NCBI RefSeq assembly: GCF_012524075.1
Contig: NZ_JAAZUI010000001.1
Coordinates: 62,001-126,000 of the forward strand
DNA from: Lutibacter sp. B1
GTDB taxonomy: Bacteria; Bacteroidota; Bacteroidia; Flavobacteriales; Flavobacteriaceae
Reading direction: 5' to 3'
DNA: 64,000 nucleotides
The notes beneath the pieces were generated by a model. It was not told the origin of the DNA and made no database searches. It saw only the letters and a program-made list of their open reading frames with translations. Both the position numbers and the translations under genes were made by a program. Of the stretch, positions 1 to 9,267 are shown in pieces. Position 1 is the stretch's first letter. The number at the start of each line of letters is the position of its first letter.

Positions 1-394
1 CGGTTTTACTAAAATTAACGAAAAAGTAGTTGCCCATCAAGCACGTAAATACGGAATTACCAAATTTGGAATGGACAGATTTATAAATGGTTTTTTAGAT
101 TTAATTACCATTTGGTTTTTATCTAAATTCGGGAAAAGACCTATGCATTTATTTGGCTTATTGGGAACAATTATGTTTATAATTGGATTTTGCTTTGCTT
201 TTTATCTTGGTTTTGAAAAACTTTTTTTGGTTCCTACAGGTAGATTAATAACCGAACGTCCTGAATTTTATATTTCTTTGGCTACTATGACAATTGGTAC
301 ACAGTTCTTCTTGGCCGGATTTTTAGGCGAAATAATTTTAAGAACTAAAACCGATTCTAAACGTTACATGATTTCTGATAAAATTAACATATAA
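1..394 (+). CDS. C-terminal part of a DPM1/GtrB-like family 2 glycosyltransferase
   Basis: Partial gene: the reading frame is open from base 2, so the start lies left of the window. The visible ~130 residues begin with a stretch containing HQARKYGITKFG and RFINGFLDL, the junction between the catalytic domain and membrane tail in polyprenyl-phosphate sugar transferases of the DPM1/ArnC/GtrB group. Two hydrophobic segments follow, separated by a short loop, and a basic tail ends in DKINI. The enzyme is expected to move a sugar from a nucleotide donor to polyprenyl phosphate at the inner membrane. The catalytic DxD region is outside the window, so donor and exact subfamily cannot be judged. A 65-base gap separates it from the phosphohexomutase. 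Confidence 0.85.
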   Translation, partial: GFTKINEKVVAHQARKYGITKFGMDRFINGFLDLITIWFLSKFGKRPMHLFGLLGTIMFIIGFCFAFYLGFEKLFLVPTGRLITERPEFYISLATMTIGTQFFLAGFLGEIILRTKTDSKRYMISDKINI

Positions 395-465
395 CGTTTT
401 CGTTAAATCCATTATATTTTTACATTTAATCGCCGTATTTTTACATCAAAATAAAACTTTTGAAA

Positions 466-2181
466 ATGACTGAAATATTACAAAAAGCACAACTTTGGCT
501 TACAGACACATTTGATACTGATACACAACAAGAAATTGAAGAATTAATCAACAATAATCCTGAGCAATTAACAGACAGGTTTTATAAAGATTTAGAATTT
601 GGAACCGGTGGTATGCGTGGTGTTATGGGTGCAGGAACAAACCGAATTAATAAATATACTCTTGGTAAAGCTACACAAGGCTTGGCAAATTATCTTTTAC
701 AAGTCTTTCCAAACAAACAACTAAAAGTTGCTATTGCTTTTGATTGCCGTCATAACAGTAAATCTTTTGCTAAAATTGTAGCAAATGTACTTTCAGCAAA
801 TAATATTAAAGTTTATTTATTTGAAGATTTACGCCCTACTCCAGAGCTTTCTTTTACTGTAAAACACTTAGATTGTGATGCCGGTATTGTGTTAACTGCC
901 TCTCACAATCCGCCTGAATATAATGGATATAAAGTATATTGGAATGATGGCGGGCAAATTGTGCCTCCGCAAGACGGTGAAATTATAAGCGAAGTAAATA
1001 GCCTGGAATTTTCCGATATCAATTTTAATGCAAAAGAAGAATTGATTGAATTTATTGGTAAAAAAGTTGATGAAGCTTTTATAAATGCCTCAGTAAAAAA
1101 TGGTACATTTGATATTAAAGGTAGAGAAAATTTAAAAATTGTTTTTACTTCTCTTCACGGAACTTCAATAACAGCAATACCTTTTGCTTTTGAAAAAGCG
1201 GGATATACTGATGTAAATATTGTTGAAGAGCAACGTGTGCCTAACGGAGATTTTCCAACAGTTGCATCACCAAATCCTGAAGAACCTGCTGCTTTAAAAA
1301 TGGCTACTGATTTGGCAAATAAAATTGGTGCTGATATTGTTATTGGAACGGATCCTGATTGTGACCGATTAGGAATTGCTGTTAGAGATTTAGATGGAAA
1401 TATGAAATTGTTAAACGGTAACCAAACCATGTGTTTAATGACCGACTTTTTAATTAAAAAATGGAAAGATGAAGGTAAATTAAACGGAAATCAATTTGTG
1501 GGTTCTACCATTGTTTCAACCAATTTAGTAAATGAAATTGCTGATAGTTTTGGTGTTGAAACTAAAGTTGGTTTAACCGGATTTAAATGGATTGCTAAAA
1601 TGGTTCGCGAAGCTGAAGGCAAACAAGATTTTATTGGAGGTGGTGAAGAAAGTTTTGGTTATATGGTTGGCGATTTTGTACGTGATAAAGATGCTGTAAC
1701 TGCTACTTTATTGGCTTGTGAAATTGCTGCTAACGCAAAAGCTAAAGGAAGTTCAATGTTCAAAGAATTACTGCAAATTTATGTTGATAACAGTTTTTAT
1801 AAAGAACATTTAATTTCATTAGTAAAAAAAGGAATGGATGGAGCTGAACAAATTGCGCAAATGATGGTTGATTTACGTGAAAATCCGTTGACTGAAATTG
1901 ACGGATCTAAAGTTGAATCAATATTTGATTATCAAGCTTCAACTAAAACAAATTTATTAAACGGTACTGTTGAATCTATTGATATTCCAAAATCTAATGT
2001 ACTAATTTACCATACTCAAGACGGAAGTAAAATTGCTGCCAGACCAAGTGGTACTGAGCCTAAAATTAAATTCTATTTTAGTGTTAAAGAAAAATTAGAT
2101 GCTATAAAAAATGCAAGCAACGTTGAAGCTGAATTAGATGCTAAAATTCAACGTATTATTACTGAAATGAAATTAACTTAA
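466..2181 (+). CDS. Phospho-sugar mutase (phosphoglucomutase/phosphomannomutase family)
   Basis: Alpha-D-phosphohexomutase of about 571 residues, the size of the PgcA-type bacterial enzymes that interconvert glucose-1-phosphate and glucose-6-phosphate (or the mannose equivalents). The phosphoserine loop TASHNPPEYNGYK lies at about residues 144-156, the magnesium-binding loop DPDCDR near 298, the sugar-binding GGGEESFGY near 393, and the phosphate-binding RPSGTEPKIKFY near 525, so all four active-site elements are present. I take ATG at 466; an in-frame TTG at 460 would add two residues. The stop TAA overlaps the ATG of the next gene (TAATG), so the two are translationally coupled. Substrate preference cannot be read from the sequence. 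Confidence 0.93.
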   Translation: MTEILQKAQLWLTDTFDTDTQQEIEELINNNPEQLTDRFYKDLEFGTGGMRGVMGAGTNRINKYTLGKATQGLANYLLQVFPNKQLKVAIAFDCRHNSKSFAKIVANVLSANNIKVYLFEDLRPTPELSFTVKHLDCDAGIVLTASHNPPEYNGYKVYWNDGGQIVPPQDGEIISEVNSLEFSDINFNAKEELIEFIGKKVDEAFINASVKNGTFDIKGRENLKIVFTSLHGTSITAIPFAFEKAGYTDVNIVEEQRVPNGDFPTVASPNPEEPAALKMATDLANKIGADIVIGTDPDCDRLGIAVRDLDGNMKLLNGNQTMCLMTDFLIKKWKDEGKLNGNQFVGSTIVSTNLVNEIADSFGVETKVGLTGFKWIAKMVREAEGKQDFIGGGEESFGYMVGDFVRDKDAVTATLLACEIAANAKAKGSSMFKELLQIYVDNSFYKEHLISLVKKGMDGAEQIAQMMVDLRENPLTEIDGSKVESIFDYQASTKTNLLNGTVESIDIPKSNVLIYHTQDGSKIAARPSGTEPKIKFYFSVKEKLDAIKNASNVEAELDAKIQRIITEMKLT

Positions 2182-4007
2182 TGAATTATTTTAAAAAAAT
2201 TCTAAAATACGCAAAACCTTATATCAACTATGCTTGGTTAAATGTAGTATTTAATATTTTATATGCAATTTTTAATGTACTTACAATTGTAGCGTTTATA
2301 CCTGTTTTAAACATTCTTTTTAAACAAGAAAATAAAATTGAGGCAAAACCTGTTTATAATGGTATTTTTTCAATTGGAGATTATGCTCAAGATAGTTTTT
2401 ACTATTTTATTTCTCAAAAAATAGAAAATGACGGTAATGTTAAAACATTGGTTTTTGTTTGTTTTTTAACGTTGTTTTTATTTTTCTTTAAAAACTTCTT
2501 TCGCTATTTAGCTTCATTTGTTTTGGCATATTTGCGTAACGGTGTTGTAAAAGATTTAAGAGATAGTATTTATCATAAAATAATAGAATTACCTCTAGCC
2601 TATTTTTCAGAAAAAAAGAAAGGTGATATTATTGCTCGTATGACTTCTGATGTTCAAGAGGTTGAAACTTCATTTTTAACATCTTTAGAAGCCCTTGTTA
2701 GTGAACCACTTACCATAATTATTTCATTAACAATAATGCTTATTATTAGTCCAAGTTTAACACTATTTGTATTTATTTTATTGCCTGTTTCGGGTTTTAT
2801 AATTTCATCTGTAAGTAAAAAATTAAAAGCTAAATCGTTATTAGCACAGCAGGAAACCGGTAATTTTTTATCCTTTATTGAAGAAACTTTAACCGGTTTA
2901 CGTGTAATAAAAGGATTTAATGCTGAAGATAAAATTGAACGAAAATTCAATAATTCTACCAGAAAATTCAGAAATCTAATGACCAACGTTTTACACCGCA
3001 AAACATTGGCTTCTCCAATGAGTGAGTTTTTAGGCTCTGCAACAATTATTGCTATTTTATGGTATGGTGGAAAATTGGTTTTGGGAGATGACAGCGCTTT
3101 AAAACCGGAACAATTTTTAACATATATAGGATTATTTTATTTGATATTAAATCCTGTAAAATCTTTAACAACAGCATTTTACAATATCCAAAAAGGAAAT
3201 GCATCTGCAGAACGTATTTTAAATATTTTAGAAACTGAAAACACTATTGTAGATAAACCAAATGCCATTACAAAAGAAACATTTGATAGTGAAATTACAT
3301 TCAAAAACATATCATTCAAATATTTAGATGATTATGTGTTAAAAAATTTCTCATTAACAATTCCAAAAGGACAAACAGTTGCTTTGGTAGGACAATCAGG
3401 TAGTGGAAAATCTACACTGGCAAATTTAATAACTCGTTTTTATGATGTTAATGAAGGTGTTATTAAAATTGATGGAATTGACATAAAAGATATCAATCAA
3501 AAATCATTAAGAGGTTTGATGGGAATTGTAACGCAAGAATCTATCTTATTTAATGATACCGTTAAAGAAAATATAAGTTTGGGTGTAAACAATGCAACTA
3601 TTGAAGAAGTTACAGAAGCTTCAAAAATTGCAAATGCACATGAATTTATTAAAGATTTACCTAAACAATACGACACTAATATTGGTGACAGTGGAAACAC
3701 CTTATCCGGTGGTCAAAAACAAAGATTAAGTATTGCCAGAGCAGTTCTTAAAAATCCGCCAATTATGATTTTAGATGAAGCAACTTCAGCATTAGATACC
3801 GAAAGTGAACAATTAGTACAACTTGCTTTGGAAAAAATGATGGAGAACAGAACCTCATTGGTTATTGCTCACCGACTTTCAACTATTCAAAAAGCAGATT
3901 TAATTGTTGTAATGCAAAAAGGAGAAATTGTAGAACAAGGTAAACACGATGAGCTATTAGATAAAAAAGGAGAGTATTTTAAGCTTGTTACTATGCAATC
4001 TTTTTAA
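2181..4007 (+). CDS. ABC transporter, fused membrane and ATPase domains, MsbA-like
   Basis: A 608-residue half-transporter. The N-terminal ~345 residues form the six-helix export domain (hydrophobic segments near 20-45, 90-115, 175-210 and 285-325). The C-terminal ATPase has Walker A GQSGSGKST (404-412), the signature LSGGQ (508-512), Walker B ending in ILDEATSALD (530-539) and the H-loop AHRLST. This layout matches exporters of the MsbA/lipid A or multidrug group; lipid export is likely from family similarity, but substrate is an inference. Its start overlaps the stop of the mutase by one base. A strong bidirectional terminator follows at 4031-4061. Confidence 0.92.
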   Translation: MNYFKKILKYAKPYINYAWLNVVFNILYAIFNVLTIVAFIPVLNILFKQENKIEAKPVYNGIFSIGDYAQDSFYYFISQKIENDGNVKTLVFVCFLTLFLFFFKNFFRYLASFVLAYLRNGVVKDLRDSIYHKIIELPLAYFSEKKKGDIIARMTSDVQEVETSFLTSLEALVSEPLTIIISLTIMLIISPSLTLFVFILLPVSGFIISSVSKKLKAKSLLAQQETGNFLSFIEETLTGLRVIKGFNAEDKIERKFNNSTRKFRNLMTNVLHRKTLASPMSEFLGSATIIAILWYGGKLVLGDDSALKPEQFLTYIGLFYLILNPVKSLTTAFYNIQKGNASAERILNILETENTIVDKPNAITKETFDSEITFKNISFKYLDDYVLKNFSLTIPKGQTVALVGQSGSGKSTLANLITRFYDVNEGVIKIDGIDIKDINQKSLRGLMGIVTQESILFNDTVKENISLGVNNATIEEVTEASKIANAHEFIKDLPKQYDTNIGDSGNTLSGGQKQRLSIARAVLKNPPIMILDEATSALDTESEQLVQLALEKMMENRTSLVIAHRLSTIQKADLIVVMQKGEIVEQGKHDELLDKKGEYFKLVTMQSF

Positions 4008-4030
4008 TAAAACCACTTTTAATTAATAAA

Positions 4031-4061
4031 AGAAAAGAGAGTTCTAAGAACTCTCTTTTCT
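4031..4061. terminator. Bidirectional terminator hairpin
   Basis: Perfect 15-base inverted repeat (4031-4045 and 4047-4061, arm AGAAAAGAGAGTTCT) with A-rich and T-rich ends, between the ABC transporter gene and the convergent 58-residue gene. It can serve both strands. Confidence 0.8.
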
Positions 4062-4069
4062 AAATCTAG

Positions 4070-4246
4070 CTATGCATAAGCTATTAGTTTCCAAGTAACA
4101 GCGTTACCACTATATGGTGGCATTCTATTTCCTTTAGCAATGGGTGCGGTAGTTGATGGAGATCCTACAACTTTCCAAACACCGCTTTCAGGACAAGTCT
4201 GACCTGTCCTAGCAGTAGTACCAATTGGTGCTTTCATATTAAGCAT
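4070..4246 (-). CDS. Small 58-residue protein with CPESGxW and MPPY motifs
   Basis: Unbroken frame of 58 codons from ATG at 4246 (a second ATG at 4237 would give 55 residues). The protein carries TGQTCPESGVWKVVG, then APIAKGNRMPPY and a final VTWKLIAYA. I recall the pattern GxxCPxSGxW...G..MPP......W from short, often type VI secretion-associated or orphan bacterial proteins and domains; this is memory, not a search. With one cysteine and no hydrophobic segment it looks cytosolic or carried by another system. The conserved-looking motif spacing and the terminator just after the stop argue that it is a real gene. Function unknown. Confidence 0.65.
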   Translation of the reverse strand: MLNMKAPIGTTARTGQTCPESGVWKVVGSPSTTAPIAKGNRMPPYSGNAVTWKLIAYA

Positions 4247-4365
4247 ACGTTTAATTTTTCCTCATATTTAGATTCCGAGTGAAGAAATTTACCCGACAAG
4301 GAAATTTGATTATTAGGAATTTAAACGTATATTTGATTTACTAAATAAATTTTAATTTAAATTCC

Positions 4366-4398
4366 AGGTCAAGCAATTTCCTAAACGAAACTTGACCT
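4366..4398 (+). terminator. Possible terminator hairpin with T-tract
   Basis: Inverted repeat AGGTCAAG (4366-4373) / CTTGACCT (4391-4398) with a 17-base loop, followed on the plus strand by a run of Ts. It sits just downstream of the minus-strand 139-residue gene, so it may end that transcript instead, but the T-tract favours the plus strand, where no gene is visible upstream. Confidence 0.4.
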
Positions 4399-4403
4399 TT
4401 TTT

Positions 4404-4772
4404 TTATTTTCTTTCTCTACGTATTAATTTAAACATCTTATTATTTTCATACTCCATCTCTTCTATATCATATATCACAGTTTCATTTTTATAATCAATC
4501 TTAAGCTCTCTCATAATATTTTTAATAAAAACATAATAATAATCTCCTGCCTTAACAACTTTAAATGATTTCTCTGTCTCAATTTCAACAGGCACTAAAT
4601 ATAAACTTTTATCTTCCTCTTCTTTATTTAATCCAATATTAAAAAAATTTATGTTTTCAATATTCATAAACTTACTGGCTCCAGAACTAAAACCAAGTTT
4701 TCCAGTTTTATGAACAGTTGCTTTTACTACTCCAAACTTACTAGAAGAATCAAAAAAATCAAGACTAATCAT
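4404..4772 (-). CDS. Conserved-looking hypothetical protein, 122 residues
   Basis: I choose ATG at 4772, giving a protein that begins MISLDFFDSSSKFG; an upstream in-frame ATG at 4823 would add 17 hydrophobic residues encoded by very AT-rich DNA and is less likely. The protein contains KATVHKTGKLGFSSGASKF, then an acidic KEEED turn and a tail ending in LIRRERK, with no transmembrane segment or signal. The KATVHxTGKLGFS opening recalls small Bacteroidota and phage-associated proteins without known function. Its local base composition is more AT-rich than the flanking core genes, as is its neighbour at 4070-4246, which suggests a small accessory pocket. No function is proposed. Confidence 0.6.
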   Translation of the reverse strand: MISLDFFDSSSKFGVVKATVHKTGKLGFSSGASKFMNIENINFFNIGLNKEEEDKSLYLVPVEIETEKSFKVVKAGDYYYVFIKNIMRELKIDYKNETVIYDIEEMEYENNKMFKLIRRERK

Positions 4773-4876
4773 ATATTTTATATTTATACAAACGAATATA
4801 AGAATAAATATATTATAAAACAATTATATTTAAGATATATTTATTAACAATAATATTTTAATTTAGTATAGGTTCT

Positions 4877-4898
4877 AGATAGGTTTGAGATAGGTTTG
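4877..4898. repeat. Two tandem copies of an 11-base repeat
   Basis: AGATAGGTTTG occurs twice head to tail (4877-4887, 4888-4898), with a degenerate copy (TATAGGTTCT) just before. It lies upstream of the minus-strand gene starting at 4772, about 105 bases from its ATG, and has a period of one helical turn, so it could be a binding site. The rest of 4773-5011 is plain AT-rich DNA. Confidence 0.5.
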
Positions 4899-5011
4899 AG
4901 ATTGTAGTTAAATATAGATTTGAATATATGTTAATATAATTATATTAATATTGATTTATCTAGTAAATTAAATGTAGATAGTGACTAATAAATTATATAA
5001 GAGAATAATAA

Positions 5012-6436
5012 TTATTTTATTTTCAACCCTAATTTTTCAGCTTTTTGAAGCATTAAATCATACGCCGAATCATAATCATTGGAAATTTCGCCCTCTAAAA
5101 TAGCTTCTTTTATGGCATCTTTAATTATTCCTATTTCACGACAAGGTTGTAAATTAAAAATTTCCATAATAAGTTCACCCGAAATTGGAGGTTGAAAGTT
5201 TCTTACATGATCTCGTTCTTCAACTTCTTTAATTTTTTGACGAACTATTTTAAAGTTATGATGATATTTTTTAAACTTTGAAGGATTTTTAGTTGTAATA
5301 TCTGCCTCACATAAAGTCATTAAACTTTCAATATCATCTCCGGCATCAAAAATTAAACGTCTAACTGCCGAGTCAGTAACTTCTGAAGCCAAAATAATTG
5401 GTCGAGAACTTAACAATACCATTTTTTGAACAAATTTCATTTTGTTATTTAATGGCATTTTTAAGCGTTTAAATAATTTATATACCATTTTAGAACCCAC
5501 AAACTCATGTCCGTGAAATGTCCATCCAATAGTTTTATGAAACTTTTTTGTAGGTGCTTTTCCAATATCGTGCAACAATGCAGCCCAACGCAACCACAAA
5601 TCATCGGTATTTTGTGAAATATTATCTACAACCTCTAAAGTATGGTAAAAATTGTCTTTATGCCTTTGTCCTTCAACCTCTTCAACACCAACCAAGTCAG
5701 TTAACTCATTAAAAAAACGTTCTAAAAGGTTCGTTTTAAAAAGCAATTTAAAACCAATTGAAGGTTTTGGAGAAGCTATAATTTTATGAAGTTCTTCAAC
5801 AATCCTTTCTCTTGTAATAATATCAATTCGTTCAGCATTTTTTAAAATTGATTGAAAAGATGATTCCTCAATATTAAATCCTAATTGTGTTGCAAATCGA
5901 ATAGCGCGCATCATTCTTAATGGATCATCAGAATACGTAATATCAGGATTTAAAGGAGTTCTGATAATCTTTTTATCCATATCTCCTAACCCATCAAACG
6001 GATCTAACAAAAGTCCATAATTTGACTTATTTAAACTTAAAGCCAACGCATTTATGGTAAAATCTCTCCTGTTTTGGTCGTCTTCTAAAGTACCATTTTC
6101 AACATTAGGGTTACGACTATTTTCATTATAAGATTCTTTTCGAGCACCTACAAACTCAATTTCAATATCTTCAAAACGTAACATTGCTGTACCATACGTT
6201 TTAAATACCTGTACTTTAGGTTTATTTGGAAGCAATTTAGCAACTTCTTCAGCTAATTTTATACCACTACCAACAGCAACAATATCAATATCTTTTGGTG
6301 TTTCTCTTTTTAAAAAATAATCGCGTACAAAACCACCTATCACATACGTTTCCAGTTGTAAATTATCGGCTGCAGTTGAAATAAATTCAAAAATTGGATT
6401 TGTTAAAGCGTTAATATATAAGTTGTTTTCTTTCAT
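5012..6436 (-). CDS. CCA-adding/poly(A)-polymerase-type tRNA nucleotidyltransferase with HD domain
   Basis: A 474-residue class II nucleotidyltransferase. The head domain has GGFVRDYFL (34-42) and the metal-binding DIDIV (49-53); RRDFTINAL (123-131) and the [11 protein letters not shown] region (171-181) form the ATP/CTP recognition neck. An HD phosphohydrolase domain follows, with HD at 289-290 in [13 protein letters not shown]. This head-neck-HD layout is that of bacterial CCA tRNA nucleotidyltransferases, which build or repair the 3' CCA end of tRNAs and can remove 2',3'-cyclic phosphates. Poly(A) polymerase is the alternative, but flavobacteria usually have only this type. A hairpin-rich repeat region lies upstream. 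Confidence 0.9.
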   Translation of the reverse strand: MKENNLYINALTNPIFEFISTAADNLQLETYVIGGFVRDYFLKRETPKDIDIVAVGSGIKLAEEVAKLLPNKPKVQVFKTYGTAMLRFEDIEIEFVGARKESYNENSRNPNVENGTLEDDQNRRDFTINALALSLNKSNYGLLLDPFDGLGDMDKKIIRTPLNPDITYSDDPLRMMRAIRFATQLGFNIEESSFQSILKNAERIDIITRERIVEELHKIIASPKPSIGFKLLFKTNLLERFFNELTDLVGVEEVEGQRHKDNFYHTLEVVDNISQNTDDLWLRWAALLHDIGKAPTKKFHKTIGWTFHGHEFVGSKMVYKLFKRLKMPLNNKMKFVQKMVLLSSRPIILASEVTDSAVRRLIFDAGDDIESLMTLCEADITTKNPSKFKKYHHNFKIVRQKIKEVEERDHVRNFQPPISGELIMEIFNLQPCREIGIIKDAIKEAILEGEISNDYDSAYDLMLQKAEKLGLKIK

Positions 6437-6472
6437 ATTTTTCTAAACAATAAAACTCATTAAAATAATAAA

Positions 6473-6601
6473 CGTCATTCTGAATTCATTTACTCACCCA
6501 TTTCTTATTTTATTGATAAGAAATTCGTGAATCTCCAATTTCAAAATCTCACACACTATTAATAAATTATGATGCGAACTTGAAACAAGTTCAGGTTAAC
6601 G
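6473..6601. repeat. Decayed palindromic intergenic repeat element
   Basis: The segment opens with CGTCATTCTGAATTC and closes with AAGTTCAGGTTAACG, which match each other as inverted ends at 10 of 15 positions. Inside are two perfect hairpins: TTTCTTAT/ATAAGAAA (6501-6508, 6516-6523) and GAACTTG/CAAGTTC (6576-6582, 6586-6592). CGTCATTCTGAAC...GAAACAAGTTCAG sequences are familiar as dispersed intergenic repeats in flavobacterial genomes; that link is recollection. It may also help end the upstream minus-strand transcript. Confidence 0.5.
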
Positions 6602-6645
6602 AAACCTCCTATTTTAATAACTCTTATTATATGTTTTAAAATTTA

Positions 6646-7206
6646 TTACTTGCGAAGTACAAGAATTTCACCATTTTCTTCAACTTTTAAAATTGTTGAA
6701 GATTTATCATTTATCGCTTCGCGCTGTAAATTTACAATATAGTCTACGCTATCCAAAATAGGTTGCTCTATTTCTTTAAAACTTTTTGGAGTTGGACTTC
6801 CGCTAATATTTGCTGAGGTAGAAACTATTGGTTTTTTAAATTGGTTAATCAATTGTTTACAAAACTCATTTTGTACAATTCTGATAGCAACTGTATTATC
6901 ACTTGCAATAACATTTGATGCCAATTGTATCGGATTTTTATAAATTATAGTGGTTGGTGTTTTAGTGTTTTCTAAAATATCTAATACACTACTTGGTATT
7001 TTTAAAACGTATTTTTGCAACATTTTTAAACTATCAACTAAAATAATTAAACTCTTACTTTCAGGTCTTTTTTTAATTTCAAATACTTTGTTAACAGCAC
7101 TTACATCGGTAGCATCGCACCCTATACCCCAAACAGTGTCTGTTGGATATAAAAAAACCTTCCCGTTTTTAAGAATTTCTAAACTGTTACTAATCTCTTG
7201 TTGCAC
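6646..7206 (-). CDS. L-threonylcarbamoyladenylate synthase (Sua5/YrdC family)
   Basis: A 186-residue single-domain YrdC-fold protein. The N-terminal KNGKVFLYPTDTVWGIGCD (13-31), the KKRPESKSL block near 45-53 and the STSANISG block near 130 are the nucleotide, bicarbonate and threonine binding elements of the family. It makes threonylcarbamoyl-AMP from threonine, bicarbonate and ATP for the t6A37 modification of ANN-decoding tRNAs. The length matches TsaC/YrdC, without the extra C-terminal domain of Sua5. It is on the same strand as the CCA-type enzyme, another tRNA enzyme, but 209 bases of repeat-like DNA separate them. Confidence 0.92.
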   Translation of the reverse strand: MQQEISNSLEILKNGKVFLYPTDTVWGIGCDATDVSAVNKVFEIKKRPESKSLIILVDSLKMLQKYVLKIPSSVLDILENTKTPTTIIYKNPIQLASNVIASDNTVAIRIVQNEFCKQLINQFKKPIVSTSANISGSPTPKSFKEIEQPILDSVDYIVNLQREAINDKSSTILKVEENGEILVLRK

Positions 7207-7349
7207 TCTTCTAAATTTTACAAATAATTAATATATACGTATAAAATAAACTATTTATTAACCTTTACATAAATATTTCTTCAATTTTTACTAAAAAACT
7301 TTGCCACAAAGATATTTAAATTTAATCACTAATTTTTTATAAAAATCGT

Positions 7350-8174
7350 ATGCATATTTCAGTTATAATAAGTACATACAACTCGCCTGTTTGGCTCGAA
7401 AAAGTTTTATGGGGTTATAATAACCAAACACATAACAATTTTGAATTAGTTATTGCTGATGATGGATCAAAAAACTGCACTAAGGATTTAATTGATTCTT
7501 TTAGAACCGAAGCTAATTACCCTATTACACATGTTTGGCAAGAAGATAATGGTTTTCAAAAATCACAAATATTAAATAAAGCAATTCTACAATGTAAAGC
7601 TTCATATATAATTATGTCTGATGGAGATTGCATTCCGAAAAGTAATTTTGTTGAAGTCCATGATTCTAAAAAGAAAGAAGGTTATTTTTTATCTGGAGGC
7701 TATTTTAAATTATCAAAACAGCTTTCAGAACAAATAAGTAAAAAAGATATTTTCTCAAAGAATTGTTTTGATATCAAATGGTTAAAAAAGAACGGATTAA
7801 AAAAGTCTTTTAAAAACAATAAATTAAGTTCCAAAAAAATAGAATCAGAAATTTTAAACAAAACTACACCAACAAAAGCCACTTGGAATGGACATAATGC
7901 ATCCGGATGGAAAAAAGATATTATAGCTGTGAATGGATTTGACGAACGTATGCAATATGGCGGACAAGATAGAGAACTTGGTGAACGTCTTTTTAATTTT
8001 GGAATAAAATCAAAGCAACTACGGTATAGCGCTATAGTAATTCATTTAGATCATCCAAGAGGTTATGCTAATAAAGAAAGTTGGAAAAAAAATAAAGAAA
8101 TTAGAAAGTATACACGGAAAAATAAGATTGTAAATTCACCTTTTGGCTTAATTAAGCATGGCAGTTATACTTAA
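7350..8174 (+). CDS. Family 2 glycosyltransferase, probable LPS/envelope glycan enzyme
   Basis: A 274-residue GT-A protein without membrane segments. It starts SVIISTYNSPVWLEKVL, has the donor-binding DDGS at 37-40, the metal-binding MSDGDCIP (89-96) and a C-terminal acceptor region with GHNASGWKKD and GFDERMQYGGQDRELGERL, the glyco_transf_7C type of ending. Such proteins extend lipopolysaccharide core or surface glycans from nucleotide sugars. It converges with the glycerophosphotransferase-like gene at 8171, overlapping by four bases, so the two do not share an operon but probably a pathway. The sugar is unknown. Confidence 0.88.
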   Translation: MHISVIISTYNSPVWLEKVLWGYNNQTHNNFELVIADDGSKNCTKDLIDSFRTEANYPITHVWQEDNGFQKSQILNKAILQCKASYIIMSDGDCIPKSNFVEVHDSKKKEGYFLSGGYFKLSKQLSEQISKKDIFSKNCFDIKWLKKNGLKKSFKNNKLSSKKIESEILNKTTPTKATWNGHNASGWKKDIIAVNGFDERMQYGGQDRELGERLFNFGIKSKQLRYSAIVIHLDHPRGYANKESWKKNKEIRKYTRKNKIVNSPFGLIKHGSYT

Positions 8175-9205
8175 AATCTGAAATATCCAAATCGTTTTCT
8201 TAATTGTAATTTTCTAAAAAGATTAAGTGGCTTTTTCTTTAATTTTTCACTTTCATTCTCCTTTAAAAAATGAAGCACAGCATCTACTACTCTTTTACTG
8301 GATTTACCATCAACGTATGGATGTTGTTTTAAAGCAAAAGATTTAATTCTTTTCATTAATTTTTTTGGTCGGTTTAAAGCGTGCTCAATACTTAGTTTTA
8401 TAGTATCAACTTCAGTAATATTTACAAAACTTCGTTTAGGTTTATTATTTCTAAAAGTAATTACCGGTTTATTTTGAATTGCAAATTCTGTGATTATGGA
8501 TGAGGTATCAGTAAACATTACATCAGCATATTTTAAAGGCTCTAAAGTATCTAAATAAGGAATATAAGTTACGTTATTATAACTGCCCAGTTTTTGAAAT
8601 TTCTCAACAATAACACTATCCATTTTTGGATGTAAATTTATAATCCACTCCCAATTTTCACCTTCAATTAATTCAACTATTTTTTTATAAACTTCTTCAT
8701 TATATGCTAAACTTAACCGTTCTGTAAAAGTTGAAGCTAAAAAAATAACAGGTTTATTTCCTTTCTTTTTTTCTGAAGGAAATAAAACATCAACTTTAGA
8801 CCAACCCGTTTCAACTACTTTAAAATGTCCGTGTTCTTTAGCTAATTTTTTAAATCTTTTTGTTGTTGACGGACCTTGAGTACAGTACAAATCAAACAAA
8901 CCTCTTATCCTGAAATGACCTTTATCTTTACTTCTTTTATTCACGCTAAAGCCATGAAATAATTGCACTTTAATTCCCGGAAAAAAATGAGGAACTTCAT
9001 TTGATGCAACCAAAACAGCATCAGGCTTGTATTCTAAAACATCTTCAACGGTATTTAAAAGAATTTCATCAGGTAGCAACTTCTTTTTACTCTCTTCGAG
9101 TTCAACAAACCATTTAGCTTCAAAACCTCTTTTCAAAATTTCGGCTTGTAAAGGTCTTACAATTGGAAAACCATAAGAATATGATATGTATAATAAAAAC
9201 TTCAT
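8171..9205 (-). CDS. CDP-glycerol glycerophosphotransferase-like / GT-B envelope enzyme
   Basis: A 344-residue protein with a two-domain GT-B outline. Residues ~1-140 include an EVPHFFPGIKVQLFHGFSVNKRSKD segment with the HGF that in CDP-glycerol glycerophosphotransferases lies near the active site; ~150-290 include a donor-side FLASTFTERLS and MFTDTSSIITEFAIQNKPVITF, the D(S/T)SS...E block typical of this family. It should transfer a glycerophosphate or a related group or sugar to a surface glycan. The tail is strongly basic. A Bacteroidota -7 box (TAAATTTG on the minus strand, 9223-9230) lies just upstream of the ATG. Confidence 0.75.
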   Translation of the reverse strand: MKFLLYISYSYGFPIVRPLQAEILKRGFEAKWFVELEESKKKLLPDEILLNTVEDVLEYKPDAVLVASNEVPHFFPGIKVQLFHGFSVNKRSKDKGHFRIRGLFDLYCTQGPSTTKRFKKLAKEHGHFKVVETGWSKVDVLFPSEKKKGNKPVIFLASTFTERLSLAYNEEVYKKIVELIEGENWEWIINLHPKMDSVIVEKFQKLGSYNNVTYIPYLDTLEPLKYADVMFTDTSSIITEFAIQNKPVITFRNNKPKRSFVNITEVDTIKLSIEHALNRPKKLMKRIKSFALKQHPYVDGKSSKRVVDAVLHFLKENESEKLKKKPLNLFRKLQLRKRFGYFRF

Positions 9206-9267
9206 TAAAAATAATTGGACAGCAAATTTACTGTTTTTTTAATTTATAGTATTATACAGCCTTAAAC

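Noticed and set aside
4773-4823. Longer start for the 139-residue hypothetical protein
   Set aside because: The added 17 residues are encoded in extremely AT-rich DNA; the shorter product begins with a typical MISLDFF sequence.
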